A DNA stretch of 64,000 nt, from positions 410,944 to 474,943 of the forward strand of contig NZ_BBOJ01000006.1 of the NCBI RefSeq assembly GCF_000974445.1, given 5' to 3'. The DNA comes from Lentzea aerocolonigenes. GTDB taxonomy: Bacteria > Actinomycetota > Actinomycetes > Mycobacteriales > Pseudonocardiaceae. Below the pieces are notes generated by a model. It worked only from the letters and a program-made list of their open reading frames with translations. It was not told where the DNA came from and made no database searches. This document shows positions 7,866 to 17,003 of the stretch, one piece after another (position 1 is the stretch's first letter; every line of letters begins with the position of its first letter). A program made the translations under genes and the position numbers.

Positions 7866-9068
7866 TCACGCGGCGTAACGGCCCAGCACCACCGCGGCGT
7901 TCGCGCCGCCGAACCCGAGGGCGTTCACCAGCACGACGTCCGGCTGAGCGGCCCGGGACGTGTTGGGCACGCAGTCGATCGGGCACTCCGGGTCGAGCAT
8001 GCGGTGGTTGATCGTCGGCGGCAGAAAGCCCTCCCGCACCGCGAGCACCGCGGCGGTGCACGCGTGCGCGGCCGCAGCCCCCATCGTGTGGCCGATCATC
8101 GATTTGATCGCGGAGACGGGCGGGACGGCGCCCGGCCCGAAAACCTCCGCCAGCGCAGCGCATTCCATGGGGTCGTTCGCCTTGGTGCCGGTGCCGTGGG
8201 CCAGCACGAGACCGACCTCGTGCGGCGCGACACCCGCGTCGGCCAGGGCACCGCGCATGCACGCGGTCACCATCTCCTGCAGCGGCCGGGTGGGGTGGTA
8301 CGCGTCGCAGGTGAGGCTGTAGCCGAGCAGCTCGGCGTGGATCGTCGCCCCTCGTGCCAGCGCGAAGTCCAGCGCCTCCACGACGAGCACGGCCGCGCCC
8401 TCACCGAAGATCACGCCCTGCCGGTCGGCGTCGAACGGCCGGCACGCGTCCGGTGCGAGCGCGCCCAGGCGGTACATGTTCGAGAAGACCTTGCGGTTGG
8501 GCGTGTCACCACCGCCGCACAGGGCGAAGTCCACGTCACCCGAGCGGATCGCGTCGATCCCGTACCCCACGGCGTAGTTCCCGGCCGCGCAGACGTTGGG
8601 CAGGGTGATCGCCTCGACGTCGGACAGGCCCAGGTCGGCGGCCACCGCCACCGGCATCCGGCTCAGCCGGAACCGCCGGGCGAGCAACGGGTCGAGGTGC
8701 GGCAGGCCCCGCGACAACTCCAGCTCGGTCAGTTCGTCGACGTCTCGCGCGTCGCCGTCGGTGCTGCCGATGGCGATGAGCCCTGGTGCGCCGCGCAACA
8801 CCGCCGGCTCGACCTCGGCGTCGTCGACCGCCATCCGAGCCGCCGCCACCGTCATCCGGGTGGCCAGCCCGTGCTCCGGATTCCCGGCGGGGAAATCGGG
8901 CACCTCGCACATCCTGTCGTGAGCGAAACCGGTGGTGTCGAAGAACGAGATCGGCCCCGCGCCGCTGCGGCCTTCCCGCAATCCGGTGCCGAACTCGTTG
9001 CGGCCGTTGCCGATGCTCGACACGACACCGAGCCCGGTGACGACGGCCCTTCGTGCGCGATCAGTCAT
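7866..9068 (-). CDS. Beta-ketoacyl synthase (KAS II / FabF type)
   Basis: A 400-aa condensing enzyme. The catalytic triad is intact: Cys in LPNVCAAGNY, His in AHGTGTKANDP, and the second His in IKSMIGHTMGAA, with the usual Lys. An AGGAG precedes the ATG at 9068. A single discrete KAS without an adjacent ACP or chain-length factor fits fatty-acyl or type II-like starter elongation in a specialised pathway, possibly extending the cyclohexane-derived acyl chain. The substrate is not deducible. It lies downstream of an LAL regulator on the same strand (65-bp gap). It could instead be a secondary FabF. Confidence 0.88.
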   Translation of the reverse strand: MTDRARRAVVTGLGVVSSIGNGRNEFGTGLREGRSGAGPISFFDTTGFAHDRMCEVPDFPAGNPEHGLATRMTVAAARMAVDDAEVEPAVLRGAPGLIAIGSTDGDARDVDELTELELSRGLPHLDPLLARRFRLSRMPVAVAADLGLSDVEAITLPNVCAAGNYAVGYGIDAIRSGDVDFALCGGGDTPNRKVFSNMYRLGALAPDACRPFDADRQGVIFGEGAAVLVVEALDFALARGATIHAELLGYSLTCDAYHPTRPLQEMVTACMRGALADAGVAPHEVGLVLAHGTGTKANDPMECAALAEVFGPGAVPPVSAIKSMIGHTMGAAAAHACTAAVLAVREGFLPPTINHRMLDPECPIDCVPNTSRAAQPDVVLVNALGFGGANAAVVLGRYAA

Positions 9069-9133
9069 TTCCCACTCCTGGTGGTGCAGGGGTTCCGTGC
9101 GCTCGCGAAACGATCTTGATCGTTGCCGCCTGC

Positions 9134-11833
9134 TCAGGCGGTTCGATGACGCAGTCCGGTCAGCTCGACACGGGAGGCGATGCCGAGCTTGCGGAAGATC
9201 CGGCCGAGGTGGGCGTGCACGGTGTGGGGTGACAAGAACATCCGTGCGGCGACCTGACGGTTGGTGAGTCCTCCGGCGACCAGCTCGGCGACCTCGCGTT
9301 CGGTGTCGGTGAGACTTTCCCAGCCCGTGGCCGGACGGTCGGTGTAGGTCCAGTGCCTGCGCCGGACCCCCGCTTCCCGCAACTTGCTCCTGATCCGCGC
9401 CACGTCCCTGGTGGAGTCCACCGCCGTGTACCCGGCCATCGCCGCCTCCAGCGCCGCAACGGCACCGGCGCCGTCCGCCGCGGCCAGGTCCTCCGCGGCC
9501 GACGCCTTCGCCCACGGGTCGGTGTACTGGTCCATCGCCGCGGTGAGAGCGGCGGCATCTCCCCTGGCCACACCGCGAGCGTGGGCCGAACCGGCGGCCA
9601 GCGACGGGAAGCCGGGATTGCGCCGGGCCAGCTCAGCCGACGCGGCGACGACCATCCGCACCAGGTCCCTGTCGTCGGCCGATCGGGCCGCGCGGACCAG
9701 CCACGCGGCCGCACCCGGCTCCAGCAGCAACGGTGCCGGCTGTTCCAGCAGTTCGGGGTGGCTCGCGGCGAGCACCGACAGCGCCGCGCCCTGGCTCGTC
9801 CGCGCGGCCTCGACCTGCAGGGCGGTCCACACGTGATAGGCGCGGAAGAACGGCAGCCGCGACTCGGGCGCCATGCCCAGGTGCAGCCTGGCGGCCGTGG
9901 GGTCCCCGCGGCGCAACGCGGCCGTGGCCAGCACCGTCGTCATCAACGAGGTCCACCAGGTCACCCCGAGCTCCTCGGAGAGCTCGAAGGCGGCCTCCAC
10001 CACCTCGGCCGCTTCCTCGACCCGTCCGGACCTCGCCTTCACCCACGCTCCCACCACCCGCAGCGCGAGGTCACTGCCCACGTCGGCGGCGTGCTGGACG
10101 AGGCTCTCCGCCTCGGCGAACGCCTCCTCGGCCGCACGGATGTCGCCGACGGTGGCCAACGCGGCGGCGAACGCCACCTGCGGATGCGGCGTCGGCACGT
10201 CCCGCCACCCGCCCGGCCCGCAGCGCATTGCCTCCTTCATCAGCTCGAACGAGGCCGTCACGTCACCCTCGGCCCAGCGCTGGGTGGCGAGCACGAGCCT
10301 CGCCGTCCCGGTGAGCACCGCCCGGTTCTCCCCGCCCGTGACCGCCATCTCGGCGAGCCGGCACGCCTCCTGGTGGTCGCCGTTCGCGATGAGCGCCCAG
10401 ATCCGCGTGGCCTGCACCCGCTCGTGGTCGGAGGAGCTGGCGTCGCCGACCAGCATCTGCTCGGCCACCGTGACCGCGGAGCGGTAGCGACCGTTCAGCA
10501 CCCGCACGGTCGCGAGTGCCGCACCCAGCCGCACCCCCTGTTCTTCCGGCGGAGCGACCGCCAGCCCGGCCGAGGCGAGTTCCTCGGCTTCGACGAGCCT
10601 GCCCAGCCGCAGCAGCGCGGTCACCCGGACGTCGAGGAGCCGGTGGTGGTCCGCACTCCCCGGCCGGGTGAGCCGCAGCGCTCTCAGTGAGATCTCCGCG
10701 GCCTCGGTCGGTGCGGTGTCCAGTGCCTGCGCCGCCGCGTCGGCGAGCGCCCGGATCGCTTTGGTGTCCCCCGGCAGTGCGCCTCGCACGAGATGATCGG
10801 CGGCATCGGCGGCGGAACCGCTGCGGCGCAACAACAACAGGCCGACCTGCCGGTGCAGCGCCGCGGCGACCGACGGCGTCGCCGACTCCTCCAACACCCT
10901 GCGGACGAGGTCGTACCGGAACGACAGGCTGTCCGGTGCGTCGCCGGGTACGACCAGGCGCGCCCGCAAAGCCTCACGCACCGCCCGCAGGATGTCCCCC
11001 GCGGTGCGGCCGAGCACGTCGGCGACGTCGGCCACCCGGAACGTCGTACCGAAGATCGCCGCGACCTCCAGCACGGAGATCGTCTCTGCCTCGCATCCGG
11101 ACAGCATCCGTTGCACGACGGTGACGACCCTGCCCGGCAACGGCCGCGACGACCAGGCCGCGGCGCTGTCGCCGCGCGCGGCACCGTGCTCCTCGCGCAA
11201 GCCGTCCAGCAGCGCGGTCAGCAGGGTGGGGTTGCCACCCGCACCGGCCGCGAGCACGACCAGGTCACCATCGGGTGCACGACCGGCGAAGCCGGTCAGC
11301 ATCCGCTCGACGGCCGCCGCTGACAGGGGCCGCAGTCGCAGCCGTGTGGCACCTTCGGACTCGAGGTGGTCGAACAACCTTTCCACCTCCGTTGCGGCAC
11401 CGATGCCGTCGCGGCGCGCCAGCAGCCACAACACCGGGCGGTCGCGCAGTGCCGACGGGAAGGATTTCAGCGCGAACAACGTCATCGGATCGGCCCACTG
11501 CAGGTGGTCGAGTGCGATGAGCACGGGACCCTCACCGCTGCGGTCACCGATCGACCGCAGCAGATCCGGTGGCCTCGACCCCCACACGGTCTCCCCGAGC
11601 GCTTGGCAGAGCACCGCGAGCGGGGTCCACCGGGCCAGCTCATCGGCCCGCGCCAGGTACGTGGACGCGTTGCGGGAGACCGCCAGAGCTCGCGCGAAGG
11701 CGAGCTCGCGGCCGCACCCCATACCCACTTCGCCTTCCACCAGTACGACGCCGCCGGAGCCCGCCATCAGCGCGGACACCGCCGTACGCAGGCATGCCCG
11801 AATGTCGGCACGGTCGTCCCAGTTGTTCAACAC
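9134..11833 (-). CDS. LAL-family LuxR regulator with degenerate Walker A
   Basis: An 899-aa large ATP-binding LuxR-family regulator: N-terminal AAA/STAND module, long helical tetratricopeptide-like middle, C-terminal HTH (REVAELVAGGLTNRQVAARM). The expected GxxGxGKS loop reads EGEVGMGCGRE, lacking the Lys and Ser/Thr; the Walker B-like LIALDHLQW remains. ATP binding is therefore doubtful. I chose GTG 11833, 8 nt after AGGAG; the open frame extends 90 codons further upstream without coding character. It precedes the ketosynthase gene and probably belongs to the cluster's regulatory set. Confidence 0.88.
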   Translation of the reverse strand: MLNNWDDRADIRACLRTAVSALMAGSGGVVLVEGEVGMGCGRELAFARALAVSRNASTYLARADELARWTPLAVLCQALGETVWGSRPPDLLRSIGDRSGEGPVLIALDHLQWADPMTLFALKSFPSALRDRPVLWLLARRDGIGAATEVERLFDHLESEGATRLRLRPLSAAAVERMLTGFAGRAPDGDLVVLAAGAGGNPTLLTALLDGLREEHGAARGDSAAAWSSRPLPGRVVTVVQRMLSGCEAETISVLEVAAIFGTTFRVADVADVLGRTAGDILRAVREALRARLVVPGDAPDSLSFRYDLVRRVLEESATPSVAAALHRQVGLLLLRRSGSAADAADHLVRGALPGDTKAIRALADAAAQALDTAPTEAAEISLRALRLTRPGSADHHRLLDVRVTALLRLGRLVEAEELASAGLAVAPPEEQGVRLGAALATVRVLNGRYRSAVTVAEQMLVGDASSSDHERVQATRIWALIANGDHQEACRLAEMAVTGGENRAVLTGTARLVLATQRWAEGDVTASFELMKEAMRCGPGGWRDVPTPHPQVAFAAALATVGDIRAAEEAFAEAESLVQHAADVGSDLALRVVGAWVKARSGRVEEAAEVVEAAFELSEELGVTWWTSLMTTVLATAALRRGDPTAARLHLGMAPESRLPFFRAYHVWTALQVEAARTSQGAALSVLAASHPELLEQPAPLLLEPGAAAWLVRAARSADDRDLVRMVVAASAELARRNPGFPSLAAGSAHARGVARGDAAALTAAMDQYTDPWAKASAAEDLAAADGAGAVAALEAAMAGYTAVDSTRDVARIRSKLREAGVRRRHWTYTDRPATGWESLTDTEREVAELVAGGLTNRQVAARMFLSPHTVHAHLGRIFRKLGIASRVELTGLRHRTA

Positions 11834-12066
11834 AACCCCTTCTCCTGGCCGAGCCGTCACCATCCGCGAAAGTGAGCAGGCTTCCGAATTTCGGGTAAAG
11901 ACAATGCGAGAACACTGATTCAACAAATACAGATGATCGCCACCGGAAACATACCATTCACAATCTCTCGACGGTCGGCCGAACTGCGCCGAGCCGAAAG
12001 ACTGTGGTTTGAGACAGCTCAGGTTCGGTGCCTCAGGCCGACCACACCCCGGTATCCGGACATGCG

Positions 12067-12100
12067 AAAACCGGGGCCGGCGCGACTCGCCCGACCCCGG
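12067..12100 (-). terminator. Intrinsic terminator of the Asn-rich micro-ORF
   Basis: Reading the minus strand, arms CCGGGGTCGG and CCGGCCCCGG form a 10-bp stem (one G-U pair) around a 10-nt loop, followed by TTTT. It lies 21 bp past the stop of the 19-aa ORF. Confidence 0.72.
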
Positions 12101-12121
12101 CACGACCGGTTTGCAGTCCGG

Positions 12122-12181
12122 TCAGCTGTTGATGTTGTTCGCGTTGTTGTTCAGGTTGTTCGCATTGCGGTTGTTGTTCAT
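12122..12181 (-). CDS. Asn-rich 19-residue peptide (micro-ORF)
   Basis: The frame reads MNNNRNANNLNNNANNINS then TGA: 12 of 19 residues are Asn, spaced by single Arg, Ala, Leu, Ile and Ser. A purine-rich GAGGTGGTGG lies 5 nt or more before the ATG, and a good intrinsic terminator follows, so the segment looks like a complete small gene. Its composition is far less GC-rich than its surroundings because of AAC codons. It diverges from an AsnO/VioC-type oxygenase gene about 220 bp away. No function is known to me; it could be a peptide precursor, a regulatory leader or a chance low-complexity ORF. Confidence 0.5.
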   Translation of the reverse strand: MNNNRNANNLNNNANNINS

Positions 12182-12231
12182 CGCAGCCACCACCTCGTGT
12201 TCGAAAGGCAATCAGCAGGCCGACAGCCGGC

Positions 12232-12287
12232 CCGTGCCAAGAGCCTGCTGCCCGTGAAGGACGAGCACATCCCCCGAGTTGGCACGG
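12232..12287. promoter_or_regulatory. Long-spaced inverted repeat between divergent micro-ORF and oxygenase
   Basis: Perfect 9-bp arms, CCGTGCCAA (12232-12240) and TTGGCACGG (12279-12287), lie 38 bp apart in the divergent control region. They could be a bipartite operator or a stem-loop in either leader. Confidence 0.4.
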
Positions 12288-12405
12288 TGAACGGCACGAC
12301 AGCGCACCGGATTTCGCGTGACGGACTGGCAGGTTGGGCGATGTGACCGAGCCCGCGGGCGGGTGAAGCTGGCGCCGTCCCGACTCCCGAAAGGGGAAGC
12401 CACCG

Positions 12406-13398
12406 ATGACGACGCAGATGAACTCACCCGTGAACGCGGACGGCGTGATCTCGCTGGAGCTCACGGAGAACGACCGGCACGCGGTTCGGCGGCTCACCAC
12501 CGCCCTGACCACGAACCCGCTGGCGCTGATCGACAGCATCGAGTGGGCGCAGCAGGCGATGGAGCTGTCCTGTGAACTCCCGTTGCGTCTGCGCGAGGCG
12601 CTGCGGCGGTTCCGCCGGCACCCCGGCGCCGAGGCGGTGCTGCTCGTACGCGGCCTGCCCGTCGACGAGGACGATCTGCCGCCCACTCCGAGCGTGCCGG
12701 GCTCGGTGGAGCGGCACCCGACCACGCCCGCCGCGGCGTTGGCACTCACCAGCCTCCAGCTGGGTGACGTCACCGCGTTCCGCCAGGAGAAGGGCGGCGC
12801 CCTGGTGCAGAACGTGGTCCCGGTGCCGGGTCAGGAGGACTTCCAGGGCAACGCGGGCTCCACCACGCTGACCATGCACGTGGAAAACGCCTTCCACACG
12901 CACCGGCCGGACTACGTCGCCTTGCTGTGCCTGCGCAACGACCACGAAAACGTCGCGGGACTGCGCACTGCGAGCATCCGGACCGCGCTGGCCCTGCTAT
13001 CGCCGGAAACGCGGCGAGTTCTGAGCGAACCCCGGTTCGTCACGGACGCACCGCCGTCGTTCGGGGACAGCATGCCCTCCGCCAAACCGTCCGCCGTGCT
13101 GAACGGCTGCCCGGACGACCCGGACATCGTGGTGGACTTCCACGCCACCCAGCCGCAGGACGAAGCCGCCGCGGCCGCGTTCCGCGCACTCGGGGAGGCG
13201 CTCGACCGGGTGCGGCGCACCTTCGTCCTGCGCACCGGCGACCTGGCGATCGTCGATAACCGGCTGGCACTGCACGGCCGCACCGCGTTCCGTCCCCGCT
13301 ACGACGGCAGGGACCGCTGGCTGCAACGCACCTACGTGCACCTGGATCCCCGGCGCACCAGGCCCTACCGGGAGGCGGACGGCAACGTGCTGTCCTGA
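12406..13398 (+). CDS. Clavaminate synthase-like Fe(II)/2OG oxygenase (amino-acid hydroxylase type)
   Basis: A complete 330-aa oxygenase, the normal length for the AsnO/VioC group. Iron ligands H-x-E are in TMHVENAFHTHRPD, the distal His in LALHGRTAFRPR, the 2OG Arg in RWLQR. GAAAGGGGAAG precedes the ATG. The family beta-hydroxylates free Asn, Arg or related residues for peptide antibiotics, so this gene points to an amino-acid-derived product in the cluster. It is a close paralogue of the truncated gene at 1-660; having two suggests different amino acids or positions. Convergent with the LuxR gene 23 bp downstream. Confidence 0.92.
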   Translation: MTTQMNSPVNADGVISLELTENDRHAVRRLTTALTTNPLALIDSIEWAQQAMELSCELPLRLREALRRFRRHPGAEAVLLVRGLPVDEDDLPPTPSVPGSVERHPTTPAAALALTSLQLGDVTAFRQEKGGALVQNVVPVPGQEDFQGNAGSTTLTMHVENAFHTHRPDYVALLCLRNDHENVAGLRTASIRTALALLSPETRRVLSEPRFVTDAPPSFGDSMPSAKPSAVLNGCPDDPDIVVDFHATQPQDEAAAAAFRALGEALDRVRRTFVLRTGDLAIVDNRLALHGRTAFRPRYDGRDRWLQRTYVHLDPRRTRPYREADGNVLS

Positions 13399-13421
13399 TC
13401 GCCGACGGCGTTCCGGACGGC

Positions 13422-14135
13422 TCAGCCGGCCTGCGCCCGCCGTGCCCTGGGCGGCCACGCGCCGAGGTCCATGAGGCCCAGCGAGTACGCCTTGGACACC
13501 AGCGACGCCCTGTTGTGCACACCCAGCCTGCGGATCATGGCACCGACCCGGTACTCGACCCCCTGCTGGCTCAGGTGCAGGCTGCGGGCCAGCTGCGCAC
13601 CGGACTCACCGGCCGCGATCCCCTCCAGGATCCGCGCGTCGACCTCACCGAACGAGATGCGGTGGGCCACGCTGCCGTCGCCGGCGTGTTCGGGTTTCAC
13701 CAGCACGACGGCGCACACCAGGCGCTCGAGCACATCCCTGATCGGCACCGCGGCCACCTGACAGCGAAACGCCGGCTCGCCCGGCGCGGCACCGGCGGCG
13801 GCCATCCGATCGAGCATCTGTGGTCGCCGGCTGTCGGAGAGGCGGGCGAACTTCCTGCGCGCTCGCACCCCGGCACCGGGGTGCAACAGGTCCAGGAACG
13901 GGCATCCGTAGAGATCGCCGGGCGTTCTGCGGAACTGCCTCAGGAACTCGGCGTTCGCTTCGGTGATCCGCATTCCGCTGTCGAGCCGGGCGACCCCGAC
14001 CGCGGGTTCGCCCGACAACCACCGGAACAGGTCGACCCAGGCGTCCGGGTGGCTGGTGGTGTCGTGTGCCGGCGGCGCGTCGTCGGCTGCGGCAGCGGCG
14101 GCCCATCCCTCTGACAATCCGGTGGCCACTTTCAC
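13422..14135 (-). CDS. PAS-LuxR transcriptional regulator
   Basis: A 237-aa regulator. A PAS-like sensor (residues about 45-140, with DSGMRITEANAEFLRQF) precedes a C-terminal LuxR HTH (VDARILEGIAAGESGAQLARSL). The start is taken as GTG 14135; a clear -35/-10 promoter (14204-14176) ends only about 40 bp upstream, which rules out the longer frame to 14204. It is probably pathway-specific, next to the oxygenase. The sensed signal is unknown. Confidence 0.85.
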   Translation of the reverse strand: MKVATGLSEGWAAAAAADDAPPAHDTTSHPDAWVDLFRWLSGEPAVGVARLDSGMRITEANAEFLRQFRRTPGDLYGCPFLDLLHPGAGVRARRKFARLSDSRRPQMLDRMAAAGAAPGEPAFRCQVAAVPIRDVLERLVCAVVLVKPEHAGDGSVAHRISFGEVDARILEGIAAGESGAQLARSLHLSQQGVEYRVGAMIRRLGVHNRASLVSKAYSLGLMDLGAWPPRARRAQAG

Positions 14136-14175
14136 GATGACCTGACCTTTCGTAGGAGGACGTTCCGATGTGAGA

Positions 14176-14204
14176 AGGCTAGGAATGCCACTCCACGTGG
14201 TCAA
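14176..14204 (-). promoter_or_regulatory. Promoter of the PAS-LuxR gene
   Basis: On the minus strand TTGACC (14204-14199) and TAGCCT (14181-14176) are separated by exactly 17 nt, a good vegetative-type match. Transcription would begin near 14169, 34 nt before the GTG start. CACGTGG overlaps the -35 and its flank. Confidence 0.6.
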
Positions 14205-14303
14205 TCAATCACGAGAAGTGCGCGGCAACTCTGTGGGAGCGCTCTCTCACGGTACGGACTCCGCACTCCCGCACCGGGGACCTGTCCGCCCGGATCATCC
14301 GGC

Positions 14304-17003
14304 TCAATCGGCGAGCCGGTGCGCCGCGGAGCCGAGCACCTCGAGCAACCCGGACCTGCCGGCGACCCCGAGCTTGCGGTAGCAACCGGTCAACCGCTTC
14401 TCCACGGCACGCCTGCTGATCTCGAGCACCTCGGCGATCTCGGAGTTGGTGCGGCCCTCCGCGACGAGTTCGGCGACCTGGCGCTCGCCGCCGGTCAGCT
14501 CCGGAATGCCCGGGGTGGAGACGGCGCGGGCGGGCTGGCTCTCGAACTCCCGATGGCCGGTCAGCGCAAGGCGGCGAGCCTGCGCGGACGCGCCCTCGTG
14601 GCCGGGCAGGCCCGCGTCCCTCAGCCTGTTCGCGAGTGACCACAGTGCCCTGGCCAGTTCCTGGGGACGGCCGAACGACTCCAGCACGTCGACGGCGTCC
14701 TGCAGCAGCGCCACTCCACGCGCGCCCTCGGTCACCTCACCGAGCAGGCGCAAGGCCCGTCCATGTGCCCGTGGCGCACCCCATGCCGCTGCCAGGCGCC
14801 GCTGTTCGTCCGCGAGCCGCCGTGCCTCGGAGAGGTCGCCGAGCCCTCTGTTCAACCGCACCGCCCAGACCCGCCAGGGCATCAGGACGGGGTTCCGCCA
14901 GCCGAACCGGTCGAGCATGCGCCCGAACTCCAGCACGTGCGAGAGCGCCTCCGCGTCGTTCTGTCCGTCGAGCAACGCCGCCCGCAGCATCCCCAAGGCA
15001 GCCGAAACCCGTCCGCCCTCGGCAGCGCGGGTCTCACAGCGCGCCAGCACCAGACGGACGAGATCCCGGTCCTGACACTCGATCGCGACCGAAGCCATGG
15101 ACCGCACGAACGGAGACTCCGGCACCGCCCAGTCCGGCACCGACGCCTGCGCCGCGGTGACCGCCAGCGCCACCGCCTCGGCTGTGGCTCCCTCGTTCGC
15201 CCGCACCAGAGCGCGAGCAGCGTCGATCAGCGCGAGTTCCGCACCTCGATCGAGAGGACTGACCAGACCGGACGCGGTGTCCAGCCACGACGACGCCTCG
15301 TCCAGCGATTCGACGGCGACGAGCACCTCGACCAGCAGAGGGATCGTGGTGTGGACGTGCGCGGGAGAAGCCGGCTCCCGGTCGAGGATGCTCCTGGCCA
15401 GCCTGGCGGCGTCCGGGGCGGAGATGCGCACCGAGAGCATGCTCGAGTGCAACAGCACGATGAGCAGTTCCCGCTCCGCGCCGCTCGTGACACCCAGCTC
15501 GCTGCCGAGCGCGGCCAGCCGCCGGGCGGAGGACGCGAGCGTGTTCGGATCCCGGCTGCCGAGGTAGCGGGTCCTCGCCTCCAGCCGCAACGCCAGGTCG
15601 CGGTCGACTCCGGTGAGCTCGGCGGTGTCGCCCAGCTCCGCGGCGACACCGCGGATCAGGCCGGCTACCGGCTGACGCGCCGTGTCGAGCAGGGAGGGCG
15701 CGAGGCGCATCAGCGCCGCGCCGCGTTCCCTCGCGGAGCCGAGGAGGGGCAGGGCCTGGGCGATGTGGCGGGTGGCGACCACGGGATCGGTACCGCGGAC
15801 GACCAAGGCGAGATCCACCAGCAACCGCGCCCGGCGCACGCCGTCCTCCGGTACCGCGAACACCGCCCGGCGGAGGTAACACGTGGCCGTCTCCCGTTCA
15901 CCCCGGCCGAGCGCCAGCATGGCCGCTTCCTGCAGCGACGAGATCGCCCACTCGTCGAGCGCGGAGGTGACGGCGAGCAGGTGCGCGGCGACCCGCTCAG
16001 CCGGAAAGCCCCGGTCGTGCCGCAGTTCCGCCGCCCTCAGATGAAGCACTTCCCGTTCGTGCGCCGACACGACGTGCGCCACCGCGTCGGCGGCGAACAC
16101 GTGGGTGAACCGCAGCTCCGGGTCTGTGACGAGCAGGCCCAGCCGGGTCAGCTGCCGCACGGTGTCGCTCCAGAGGACCGGATCAAGCCCGGCCAGCGGC
16201 CCCGCCGTCTCCTCGTCCGCGTCGTGCCCCAGCGTCGCGACGGCCTGGACGACGGTCCGCGCGGGTGCGGACAGCCCGCGGACGTACGAGACGAGCCTCG
16301 CGCGCAGTGACTCCGGCCGCAGGGCCCGCAGGCCGTCGGTGGCCGTCACCAGCGGGCTGATCCCATCGCCGGCCAGCTCCACGAGGAGGCCGTTCAACGC
16401 TATCGGGCTCCCAGCGGTGATCTCGTGACAGAGCAGCACGAACTCGTCGTCGCCCGGCTCGCCGAACGTGCTCTTGACCAGTTCACCGGTCGCGGCCGCC
16501 GACAGCGCCCGCGGCCGCAGCACCACTGACGCCGAGTCGAGCACGTCCCGAACCGATGCCGCCTCGGTACCGGGGTCACCATCGCGCACCGTCACGACCA
16601 GCACCACGGGCAGCCGGTCGACCTGACAGGCCAGCCGCCCCAGCGTCCGCAACGAGGCCTCGTCGCCCCACTGCAGGTCGTCGACGAGCAACGCGAGCGG
16701 TGCCTCCGCGCTCAGCGCACGGACAACGGAGTCCACTGTGGACTCTCCGGTCGCGCGCTCACCTGAGCCGGAGTGGAACAGCTGAGACACCACCCCGAGC
16801 ACGAAGTCCCGCTCCAGTGGTGACGCGGCGGCCCACCGGACGCGATACCCGCGTCGCCTGGCCTGTTCCCCGGCGGCGAGCAGAAGTGCGGATCTGCCTA
16901 CACCGAGCGGGCCACTGATCACAACGGACGCCCCCGCGCCCGCCCGCGCCCGGTCGAGCACCGCCTCGAGCTGGGCGAGCTCCTCGTCACGCTCCAGCAT
17001 CAT
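14304..17003 (-). CDS. LAL-family LuxR regulator (third of a tandem triplet)
   Basis: An 899-aa LAL regulator: ATPase module (Walker A as GPLGVGRS, with Arg in place of Lys), Walker B-like LALLVDDLQW, helical repeats, and C-terminal HTH (RQVAELVAEGRTNSEIAEVL). The start chosen is ATG 17003, 10 nt after GAGGAG; a GTG at 17012 sits too close to that SD. It overlaps the preceding LAL gene, so the two are translationally coupled. Pathway-specific LALs usually activate PKS/NRPS operons; the target here is presumably the left-hand cluster. Confidence 0.88.
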   Translation of the reverse strand: MMLERDEELAQLEAVLDRARAGAGASVVISGPLGVGRSALLLAAGEQARRRGYRVRWAAASPLERDFVLGVVSQLFHSGSGERATGESTVDSVVRALSAEAPLALLVDDLQWGDEASLRTLGRLACQVDRLPVVLVVTVRDGDPGTEAASVRDVLDSASVVLRPRALSAAATGELVKSTFGEPGDDEFVLLCHEITAGSPIALNGLLVELAGDGISPLVTATDGLRALRPESLRARLVSYVRGLSAPARTVVQAVATLGHDADEETAGPLAGLDPVLWSDTVRQLTRLGLLVTDPELRFTHVFAADAVAHVVSAHEREVLHLRAAELRHDRGFPAERVAAHLLAVTSALDEWAISSLQEAAMLALGRGERETATCYLRRAVFAVPEDGVRRARLLVDLALVVRGTDPVVATRHIAQALPLLGSARERGAALMRLAPSLLDTARQPVAGLIRGVAAELGDTAELTGVDRDLALRLEARTRYLGSRDPNTLASSARRLAALGSELGVTSGAERELLIVLLHSSMLSVRISAPDAARLARSILDREPASPAHVHTTIPLLVEVLVAVESLDEASSWLDTASGLVSPLDRGAELALIDAARALVRANEGATAEAVALAVTAAQASVPDWAVPESPFVRSMASVAIECQDRDLVRLVLARCETRAAEGGRVSAALGMLRAALLDGQNDAEALSHVLEFGRMLDRFGWRNPVLMPWRVWAVRLNRGLGDLSEARRLADEQRRLAAAWGAPRAHGRALRLLGEVTEGARGVALLQDAVDVLESFGRPQELARALWSLANRLRDAGLPGHEGASAQARRLALTGHREFESQPARAVSTPGIPELTGGERQVAELVAEGRTNSEIAEVLEISRRAVEKRLTGCYRKLGVAGRSGLLEVLGSAAHRLAD

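Noticed and set aside
11834..12103. 90-codon N-terminal extension of the first LAL gene
   Set aside because: The extension has no family similarity and crosses the spacer, while GTG 11833 has a well-placed AGGAG.
12122..12181. Simple GTT-rich microsatellite as explanation for the Asn-rich ORF
   Set aside because: The repeat is imperfect and framed by ATG, stop, SD and terminator, so I kept it as a candidate gene with moderate confidence.
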